Shown piece by piece: positions 58,101 through 64,000 of a stretch of 64,000 nt of DNA. The DNA comes from CSSed11-175R1 sp041685735. Lineage in GTDB: Bacteria > Actinomycetota > Nitriliruptoria > Nitriliruptorales > Nitriliruptoraceae. The notes under the pieces were generated by a model. That model made no database searches. It saw nothing but the letters and a program-made list of their open reading frames with translations, and was not told where the DNA came from. The stretch is taken from the NCBI GenBank assembly GCA_041685735.1, contig JAWLFE010000003.1, positions 1 to 64,000 on the forward strand, written 5' to 3'. How positions within the stretch are numbered: position 1 is the stretch's first letter; each line of letters begins with the position of its first letter. The translations under genes were made by a program, and so were the position numbers.

Positions 58101-59084
58101 ATGGTCGATCATCGTTCTGGCCTCTCCGGTGGCGTGCGAACCGGCCAGCCGCTCGCCCCGTCCCCGGGGTCCATCTCCGCCCCCCGCCGGGTGGGGCCGC
58201 TGGTGCTCTGGATGGCCGGTCTGGTGGTGGGGACCCTGGCGTTCCATGCGCTCGGGACGGGACATCTCGCGCCGCCGCCGGCGTCGCCCTCGGGGTGGGC
58301 CGGATGGGCTGCTGGTCGAGACCCGTTGCTGGCCACGGTGGCCGTGCTCCGCCTCGTGGTCCTGGCCCTGGCCTGGTACCTCGTCGGGGCGACCAGCCTC
58401 GGACTGCTCGTGCGGTTGCTGCGCGCCGCGCGACTCGTTCGTCTCGCCGATGCGCTGACCATCCCGATGGTTCGTCGGATGCTGCAGGGCGCCATGGGGT
58501 TGACGATGGCGACCGCCGTGGTGACGGCGACGATGCCGACCGTCGACCCGGACCGGATGGCGGTGTCGAGTGCATCGACCCAGCCGGCCGAGGTCGGATG
58601 GGATGGCCCGGTCGGGTCACCGACGGTGACCGGCGTGAACCGGGACGCCATCGCGGAGCCCGGGCTCGTCCGGCCGCACCCGGACGGCGGTGCGCTCATC
58701 CTCCGAGGGGCGGACGCGCGCAGCGCTGAGGAGGAGCCGGCGGATCCTCCGCCGGCATCGGACGCCCTGACGCTGCGTCCCCGCCCGTTGGAGACCGACG
58801 GGTCCCGTGAGCAGTACGAGGCCGATCCCCAGGTGCTCGACCAGGTACACGAGCACGAGGTGCGTGCCGGCGAGTCGTTCTGGTCCATCGCGGAGGGGAC
58901 GGTCGCGTCGAGCCTCGGCCGACCACCGACCGAAGCGGAGGTGCGTGACCACTGGCAGGCGCTGGTCGCGGCCAACCAGGACCGCCTCGCCGTCGCCGGA
59001 GACGCTGACCTGATCTTCCCTGGGCAGCGGTTCGTGGTGCCTGCGGTCCGTGCCACCCCGGACGCCGAGGGATCCGGATCGTGA
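58101..59084 (+). CDS. Membrane protein with C-terminal LysM domain
   Basis: The 327-residue protein has three likely transmembrane helices (about 33-50, 75-105 and 128-150). A Pro/Glu-rich spacer and a C-terminal LysM domain (VRAGESFWSIAEG...WQALVAANQDRL...DLIFPGQRFVVP) follow. LysM binds peptidoglycan GlcNAc, so it probably anchors something to the wall. The ATG at 58101 follows GGGGGA; an in-frame ATG at 58080 is possible. A TATGGT -10-like hexamer lies near 58058. It overlaps the next gene by 4 bases. The gene lies upstream of the Tad pilus genes; a link is possible. Confidence 0.85.
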   Translation: MVDHRSGLSGGVRTGQPLAPSPGSISAPRRVGPLVLWMAGLVVGTLAFHALGTGHLAPPPASPSGWAGWAAGRDPLLATVAVLRLVVLALAWYLVGATSLGLLVRLLRAARLVRLADALTIPMVRRMLQGAMGLTMATAVVTATMPTVDPDRMAVSSASTQPAEVGWDGPVGSPTVTGVNRDAIAEPGLVRPHPDGGALILRGADARSAEEEPADPPPASDALTLRPRPLETDGSREQYEADPQVLDQVHEHEVRAGESFWSIAEGTVASSLGRPPTEAEVRDHWQALVAANQDRLAVAGDADLIFPGQRFVVPAVRATPDAEGSGS

Positions 59085-59641
59085 CGGCGTGGCGACCAAC
59101 GGAACCTGATCCACTGTTGGATCTGGCCGATGACGCGGCCCGGCAGCTCGCGGTCCACGCCCGTCAGGAGGAGCGTGACCGCCGCGAGCGCGCGGCTGAT
59201 CTGGCGACCTGGGTCGGCACGCTCCGTGACATCGCGGAGCGGAGACTGCTGGTCGCCGTCACCAGCGGATCCGGTCGTGTCCACCGGGGATCGTTGATCG
59301 CGATCGGGATCGACCACATCGCGCTGCGACAGCCGGCCGGGTCGGTGGTCTTCGTGGCATCGGCAGCCATCCGGATGGTGCGTCCCCAGCCAGGCAGTGG
59401 CGTGACCGCCACCGGCGACCGCGAACACGCCCAGGATCGCACGCTGGCTGAAGCGCTATCGCGGATCGCGGAGGAGCGCCGTGAGGTGGCGATCCACCTC
59501 GCGGATGTGCAGGACGGTCTCCAGGGCATGGTGCTCGGCTTCGGCGAGGACGTGCTCACGCTGCGCCTCGCTGGACCAGACCGCGGGGTGATCTACATCC
59601 CGATCGGTGCCGTCGAGGAGGTCCTGTGGGCGGCGCCGTGA
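59081..59641 (+). CDS. Hypothetical protein with two similar beta-barrel-like halves
   Basis: The 186-residue soluble protein appears to contain an internal duplication. GSLIAIGIDHIALRQPAGSV (about 70-90) resembles GMVLGFGEDVLTLRLAGPD (about 148-167), each preceded by a strand and followed by a short closing strand. This looks like two Sm/SH3-like barrels joined by a helix. The function is unknown. The GTG start overlaps the LysM gene by 4 bases, so the two are coupled. Confidence 0.75.
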   Translation: MTAWRPTEPDPLLDLADDAARQLAVHARQEERDRRERAADLATWVGTLRDIAERRLLVAVTSGSGRVHRGSLIAIGIDHIALRQPAGSVVFVASAAIRMVRPQPGSGVTATGDREHAQDRTLAEALSRIAEERREVAIHLADVQDGLQGMVLGFGEDVLTLRLAGPDRGVIYIPIGAVEEVLWAAP

Positions 59642-59664
59642 CGGTGCGTGACCTGGGTGGGGCG

Positions 59665-59895
59665 TCAGGCCTCTTCGGGCCCGTGATCCGCGTAGAGGTG
59701 TTCGAGGTCGCCCGGCGCGATCCGTGCCTGATCGATGAAGGCATCGACCTCGTCCTCCTGGAGGCGGATGACGCGGCCGAACTTGTACGCGGGGACCTGC
59801 CCGCTGTCGATCAGTCGGTAGAGCGTCCGACTCGTGATCCCCAGCCGTCGGGCCGCTTCCTTGGTGCTGAGCCAGTTGATCTGTTCACGCGCCAT
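59665..59895 (-). CDS. bldC: BldC-like MerR/excisionase-family DNA-binding protein
   Basis: The 76-residue protein is a single winged-helix of the BldC type: WLSTKEAARRLGITSRTLYRLIDSGQVPAYKFGRVIRLQEDEVDAFID. BldC binds head-to-tail on direct repeats and controls developmental genes in Streptomyces; homologues occur widely in actinobacteria. The ATG at 59895 follows GGAGGG; the ATG eight codons upstream has no such site. It is convergent with the LysM unit and divergent from the Tad operon, which it may regulate. This regulation is inferred from position only. Confidence 0.9.
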   Translation of the reverse strand: MAREQINWLSTKEAARRLGITSRTLYRLIDSGQVPAYKFGRVIRLQEDEVDAFIDQARIAPGDLEHLYADHGPEEA

Positions 59896-60110
59896 CTCGT
59901 TCCCTCCGATCTTCTCCAACGCTACCTCGGTACGGACGGGATGTCCATGTCCCGCGGTGGTGCCGTCCGCGTCGGATCAGGTCCAGGCACGTCCCACGGG
60001 CCCCAGCGCGGGACCGATTCGCTATCTTTCGCGCCGCTGCCGAGCGAGACCGTCCGCTCCACCGTGGGCCCGAGCGGTCTCGATCGACGGCAGCGATCGG
60101 GGGGATGTCC

Positions 60111-61001
60111 ATGGCCGACGTGAGCACGGTGGCGACCACCGAGAGCGACGGGGCGTCGGACGGTGGGGCCGTGGGGCGACGGATCCGACGGCAACGCGGC
60201 CTTCCCGGCGGTCGGGCGGTCGTCGGTGCTCTGCTGGTCTCGGCGGCGGCGGTCGCCGTGTTCGCAGCCTACCTGAACGCGACGTCCGAACCGGCGACGC
60301 GTTACGTGGTCGCCAGCGGAGCTATCGCACCGGGGACCATGATCGAGGACCGGCAGGCCGCGCTCGAACTGTTCTCCGCCGCCCCCATCGATCTGTTGCC
60401 ACCGGTCGATGGGCGGGTCTTCCTCGTCGACGAGATCGACTCCCTGGTCGGTCAGGTCGTGATCGTGGCACTCGAGCGTGGCGACCTGCTGCAGCGCAGC
60501 GCGGTGCTCGAGGCCGGTGGCGTCGGCGATGCGCAGGTCATGTCCTTCTCGGTGCCCCGCTCGGATGCGGTCGCGGGCGACCTCGTGCCCGGCGAGCGCA
60601 TCGACGTCCTCGCCACCTACACCTTGGATGGCGAGACCTTCACCTCCTTCATCGTCCGGGGCGTGCCGCTGGTCGGGGTCGAAGCCGGAACCGGGGGTGG
60701 CGGCGGTTCCGTCACGCTCACCGTTGCCGTCAGCAGCCTCACGGACGTCCAGGCGCTCGGCCACGCGGTCCACACCGCGTCGGTCTTCGTGACCCGATCG
60801 ACCGCCACCGGGCAGGACGCCGATCGGGCCCCGGGCGCCTTCGTGCCGTCGGCTGATGCTCCCGGGCCCCGTCCCGACCCGGCGGTGGTCCTGCGCCCCG
60901 GGACCACACCCGACCAGGAGGGAACCGCGGACCAGGGGCGTCGGTCGGATGGCGGCCAGGAGGGCCCGGATCGGGACGACGGCGCGGAGGGCGATGACTG
61001 A
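60111..61001 (+). CDS. cpaB: CpaB/RcpC-like SAF-domain pilus assembly protein
   Basis: The 296-residue protein has one transmembrane helix (about 36-56), then a SAF domain (about 65-130: YVVASGAIAPGTMIEDRQAAL) and the RcpC/CpaB domain (VMSFSVPRSDAVAGDLVPGERIDVLATY). The C-terminal 60 residues are a disordered Pro/Asp/Gly tail. It should assemble the Tad pilus channel at the membrane. The ATG at 60111 has GGGGGG 6 bases upstream; the ATG at 60105 is too close to that site. A TATCTT -10-like hexamer lies near 60023. Confidence 0.86.
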   Translation: MADVSTVATTESDGASDGGAVGRRIRRQRGLPGGRAVVGALLVSAAAVAVFAAYLNATSEPATRYVVASGAIAPGTMIEDRQAALELFSAAPIDLLPPVDGRVFLVDEIDSLVGQVVIVALERGDLLQRSAVLEAGGVGDAQVMSFSVPRSDAVAGDLVPGERIDVLATYTLDGETFTSFIVRGVPLVGVEAGTGGGGGSVTLTVAVSSLTDVQALGHAVHTASVFVTRSTATGQDADRAPGAFVPSADAPGPRPDPAVVLRPGTTPDQEGTADQGRRSDGGQEGPDRDDGAEGDD

Positions 61002-62338
61002 TGCGCGAGCGGTACGTCTTGCTCGGCCTGGCCCGTGCGCGCGCCGACTGGTTCCGGGCGGTCGGTCAGTGGTCGACATCTGCGGCGCTTCCCGCCGAGT
61101 TCGTCAGATGTGTCTCAGCTGAGGAACTCCGGGCCCGCCTCGCCTCCGGTCGCGCGTTCTCGGCAGCACTCGTCGACGGTTCGACCGCCGGTGTCGATCG
61201 GGACCTGATCGCGGTGGCCAGGGAGGCCGGGTGTGCGGTCCTGGTCGTCGACGACGGGCGCGCGACACGGGATTGGCGAGAGCTCGGGGCGGCCGCCGTG
61301 CTGGCATCCGCGTTCTCCCGCGACGAACTACTCGAGGTCCTGGCGGCCACCTCGACGATGGTGGGTGCCGCGACCGTCGATGACGTCGGGCCGGCCCCGC
61401 ACGACGTGCGGGGCCGTGGCCGCCTGCTCGCCGTGACCGGTCCGGGTGGGACCGGTGCGTCCGTGACCGCGATCGCCCTGGCGCAGGGGCTCGCGACCGG
61501 GGAGGGGACGCCCGCCCCCCGTCGACGCAGGCCGGGACCGCGTCCACCGACGGTGCTCCTGGCCGATCTCTGCCGGACGGCGGATCAGGCGATGCTCCAC
61601 GACTCGCGCGTCGTGGTTCCGGGGATCCAGGAGATCGTCGAGGCCCACCGCACCTCGACACCGCTGCGTCAGCAGTTGCTCGATCAGACCTTCGAGGTGC
61701 CGCTGCGGGGGTACCGCCTCGTGCTCGGGATGCGTCGTGCCCGTCACTGGGTCGCGATCCGTCCGCGCGCGTTCGACGCGACGCTGGACTCGCTGCAACG
61801 GCTCACGGACATCGTCGTCGCCGACGTCGATCCGGATGTGGAAGGTGAGGATGACGCGGGCTCCATCGACGTCGAGGAGCGCAACCTCCTGGCCCGCGCG
61901 ACGCTGGCACGGGCCGACGCCGCCCTGGTGGTCGGCGAGCCCACGATGAAGGGTTTGTTCGCGCTGGTCCGCACGCTCTCGGATCTGCTCGGGCTCGGCG
62001 TCCCTGTCGATCGGCTGATCCCGGTCATCTCGCGCTCCCCCCGGTCACCGCGTCAGCGGGCCGAGATCTCTTCGAGCCTGGCTGCGCTGCTGTCCTCGAG
62101 CGCCGGGACGACCGCGGAGCGTCTGGTCGCCCCGGTTCACGTCCCGACCCGCGATCTCGACACCGCCCTGCGCGACGGGGTGGCTCTTCCCGGGGCGGCT
62201 CCACGCATCCTCGCCCGGTCGGTCATGGCGGTCCTGGCCCGCGCAACGGAGGTCCCCGTGGAGCCCGACGCGGCAGCCGTCCCGGTGGTGCCCGGCTCGT
62301 TGTCCGCCTTCACCTCGCAGGAGCCTCCGCGCTCATGA
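61001..62338 (+). CDS. tadZ: TadZ/CpaE-like pilus localisation protein
   Basis: The 445-residue protein has an N-terminal receiver-like domain (about 1-125) and a MinD-like domain (about 135-430). Its P-loop reads TGPGGTGASVTA, where MinD/TadZ proteins have GKGGxGKT/S. Both lysines are replaced, so ATP hydrolysis is doubtful, as reported for some TadZ proteins. Later parts include VLLADLCRTADQAM and IVVADVDPDVEG, which fit the fold. Its ATG overlaps the cpaB stop by one base, and its 3' end overlaps cpaF. Confidence 0.83.
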   Translation: MRERYVLLGLARARADWFRAVGQWSTSAALPAEFVRCVSAEELRARLASGRAFSAALVDGSTAGVDRDLIAVAREAGCAVLVVDDGRATRDWRELGAAAVLASAFSRDELLEVLAATSTMVGAATVDDVGPAPHDVRGRGRLLAVTGPGGTGASVTAIALAQGLATGEGTPAPRRRRPGPRPPTVLLADLCRTADQAMLHDSRVVVPGIQEIVEAHRTSTPLRQQLLDQTFEVPLRGYRLVLGMRRARHWVAIRPRAFDATLDSLQRLTDIVVADVDPDVEGEDDAGSIDVEERNLLARATLARADAALVVGEPTMKGLFALVRTLSDLLGLGVPVDRLIPVISRSPRSPRQRAEISSSLAALLSSSAGTTAERLVAPVHVPTRDLDTALRDGVALPGAAPRILARSVMAVLARATEVPVEPDAAAVPVVPGSLSAFTSQEPPRS

Positions 62339-63645
62339 GTGCGTTCGAATCACCCCTGGTCGACATCGAGCAGCGCGTCCTGCAGCGCGCCAAGGACGAG
62401 AGCCTCGACATCGACAGCGACGGTGCCAACACGCGCCTGCGCGACCTGCTCGAGGAAGAGGTGGAGCGGTGGAGTCTCGACTTCAAGCATGGGCTGCGGC
62501 CGTTCGATCTGCCCGACCCGGCGATGGTCGTCGAGCGTGCGGAACGCAACCTGACCGGGTACGGCCCGTTGGAAACGCTCCTGGCCGACGACGATGTCTG
62601 GGAGGTCATGATCAACGGACCCGACCAGATCTTCGTCAAGCGGCACGCGGGGGTCTCTGGCTACCACGACGAGGCCTTCCACGACGATGAGCACGTCATC
62701 CGCACGCTCACGAAGGTCCTGGACGACGCGTCCCGGTCTCACCGCAAGCTCGACCCATCCGAAGGGCTGCAGGACGCACAGTTGGACTCCGGGGCACGCC
62801 TGCACATCGTGCACCGGGACATCGGCCGCGGGTCACACCTGATCGTCAACATCCGCAAGTTCACCGGTGTGGCGTTCCGGTCGCTGGATGAACTCTCCAA
62901 CCGGGGCATGATGCCGCCGCAGGTGGCTGAGTTCCTCCGTGCCGCGGCCCGGGCACGGCTGTCGATCGTCTTCGCCGGGCCACCGGGATCCGGGAAGACC
63001 ACCCTGCTGTCCTGCTGCACCGCGGAACTCGACCCGAGCCTGCGGGTGGTCACCGCCGAGGAGGTCTTCGAGGTCGACGTTCCCCTACCCAACGTGGCAT
63101 CGATGCAGACGCGGGCCGGGCGCCCCGATCGGCCCGAGGTCGATCTGCGCCGACTCGTGGCTGGGTTCCTGCGCATGGCGCCGGACGTCGCCATCGTCGG
63201 TGAGGTCCGGGACCGTGAGGCACTGCCCCTGCTGCTGACCCTCTCATCCGGCGTCACGGGCTACACGACGATCCACGCGGGGTCGGCCCGTCAGGCCCTG
63301 TCGCGGTTGCGTTTCATCTGTCAGCTGGCGGACACCCGCTCCGAGCTCCCGATGTCCGCACTGAACTCCCTGGTGACCGAAGCCATCGACATCGTGGTCC
63401 ACAGCTCGCGGGTCAACGGCGTGCCGCAGGTGGGCGAGGTCATCGCGGTCGAGGAACAGCAGACGGGTGACGGTGGGACGGCCTTCACGATCACGGAGCT
63501 GTTCTCCCGTGATGGCCCCGACGGACCGTTGCGCTGGACCGGCGCGGTGCCGGTGCGCATCGATCGACCGATGCGCGCGGCCGGCTACGAGGTCCGCCAT
63601 CTGCTGGATGACGGTCGCGGTCCGATCGAGGGAGCCCGCGCATGA
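62335..63645 (+). CDS. cpaF: Tad pilus secretion ATPase CpaF (TadA)
   Basis: The 436-residue hexameric ATPase powers pilin assembly and retraction. Walker A is GPPGSGKTT (about 219-227). The Asp box VVTAEEVFEVDVPLPN, the His box TGYTTIHAGSARQAL and Walker B VAIVGEVRDREAL are all present. The N-terminal domain has LTGYGPLETLLADDDVWEVMINGPDQI, typical of CpaF. It overlaps tadZ and tadB by 4 bases each. Confidence 0.95.
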   Translation: MSAFESPLVDIEQRVLQRAKDESLDIDSDGANTRLRDLLEEEVERWSLDFKHGLRPFDLPDPAMVVERAERNLTGYGPLETLLADDDVWEVMINGPDQIFVKRHAGVSGYHDEAFHDDEHVIRTLTKVLDDASRSHRKLDPSEGLQDAQLDSGARLHIVHRDIGRGSHLIVNIRKFTGVAFRSLDELSNRGMMPPQVAEFLRAAARARLSIVFAGPPGSGKTTLLSCCTAELDPSLRVVTAEEVFEVDVPLPNVASMQTRAGRPDRPEVDLRRLVAGFLRMAPDVAIVGEVRDREALPLLLTLSSGVTGYTTIHAGSARQALSRLRFICQLADTRSELPMSALNSLVTEAIDIVVHSSRVNGVPQVGEVIAVEEQQTGDGGTAFTITELFSRDGPDGPLRWTGAVPVRIDRPMRAAGYEVRHLLDDGRGPIEGARA

Positions 63646-64000
63646 CCCCCGGGGCCGCCGCGTTCCTGCTCGCGCTCGTCGCGGCCTACGGGGTGTTCCT
63701 CCTCTACACCGCGGTGGTCTTCGGCTGGCGCGGTGTCGGGGTGTCCCCTGGCATCGGCGCACGCCGGTCCCGACGGCGGAGCGTCGATGATTTCCTGGTC
63801 CAGGCCGGGCTCGAGAACATCCGCCTCGTCGAGTTCATCGGCGTGGAGATGGTGCTGTTCGTGGTGGCCGGCGCCATCGGGTTCGCCGTCTACGGTGGCG
63901 CATCGGCCGCTGCCGTCGTGGCTGCCGCAGCGGCCGCGATCCCGATCGCATCGGCACGGTCGCGGCGGCGCGCACGTCGTGACCTCGCACGCGAGGCGTG
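63642..64000 (+). CDS. tadB: Tad pilus inner-membrane platform protein TadB (partial)
   Basis: The ATG at 63642 overlaps the cpaF stop, and the frame stays open to the window end, so 119 codons are seen. Two hydrophobic stretches frame the visible part (about 4-27 and 70-100). Between them lies SRRRSVDDFLVQAGLENIRLVEFIGVEM, which resembles the pre-T2SSF segment of TadB. Its place after cpaF supports the call. Confidence 0.8.
   Translation, partial: MTPGAAAFLLALVAAYGVFLLYTAVVFGWRGVGVSPGIGARRSRRRSVDDFLVQAGLENIRLVEFIGVEMVLFVVAGAIGFAVYGGASAAAVVAAAAAAIPIASARSRRRARRDLAREA

Overview
The window is a very GC-rich chromosomal segment with dense genes, many GTG and one TTG start, and many four-base ATGA/GTGA overlaps. 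A WhiB protein, a BldC-type regulator, a SARP/BTAD regulator, a luciferase-like (F420-type) oxidoreductase and Tad pilus genes mark it as an actinobacterium. The PEP carboxykinase is the ATP type and several proteins are divergent, so I infer a deep-branching lineage, perhaps Nitriliruptoria or relatives; the sequence alone does not prove this. A run of 100 N inside a tandem repeat (36015..36114) shows it is a draft scaffold.

Layout. 1-5 kb: the 5' end of a probable helicase gene, a csoR-copZ copper pair with an operator-like site, the tRNA adenosine deaminase gene, tRNA-Ser(CGA) and a MASE1-type histidine kinase. 5-11.5 kb: a small unknown/XRE gene pair with a clear promoter, a tungstate-type ABC transporter (tupABC) divergent from a GntR/periplasmic-binding-protein regulator, and a TetR gene divergent from an NmrA-like reductase across a 33-bp palindrome. 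11.5-18 kb: an ABC-F ATPase and a tight operon of kynureninase, mannose-6-phosphate isomerase, an LhgO-like oxidoreductase and an amidohydrolase, then tRNA-Ser(GGA). 18-25 kb: accessory single genes (VOC protein, lipoproteins, cupredoxin, serine hydrolase, diguanylate cyclase, LLM oxidoreductase, macrodomain protein).

25-31 kb is a housekeeping block: SRP RNA, dnaX, recR, aspartokinase with an internal beta-subunit start, asd, a MazG-like gene and tRNA-Pro(CGG). 31-43.6 kb matches a block known from mycobacteria: metallophosphoesterase, PonA2-type penicillin-binding protein, two ArsA/Get3-like ATPases, WhiB, a DUF4177-like protein, RidA, Nudix and metallo-beta-lactamase-fold genes. Here it also carries a repeat-rich YbjN-like gene and an NfeD-like protein that appears to lack its catalytic serine.

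43.7-58 kb holds a dynamin-like GTPase, an MFS transporter, two histidine kinases, ATP-type pckA, a giant BTAD/AAA/TPR regulator with an extra C-terminal DeoR-type helix-turn-helix, and a membrane Ser/Thr kinase. Each of these two histidine kinases lies just downstream, on the same strand, of an unannotated gene for a 32-42 residue peptide with a signal sequence. This repeated peptide-kinase arrangement is the most interesting candidate for an undescribed system. 58-64 kb carries a LysM membrane protein, a duplicated-domain hypothetical protein, a BldC-like regulator and the start of a Tad/Flp pilus operon (cpaB, tadZ/cpaE, cpaF, tadB) that runs off the end.

Promoters often show a TAnnnT -10 hexamer. 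At several genes it lies only 6-9 bases before the start codon, which suggests leaderless transcripts.
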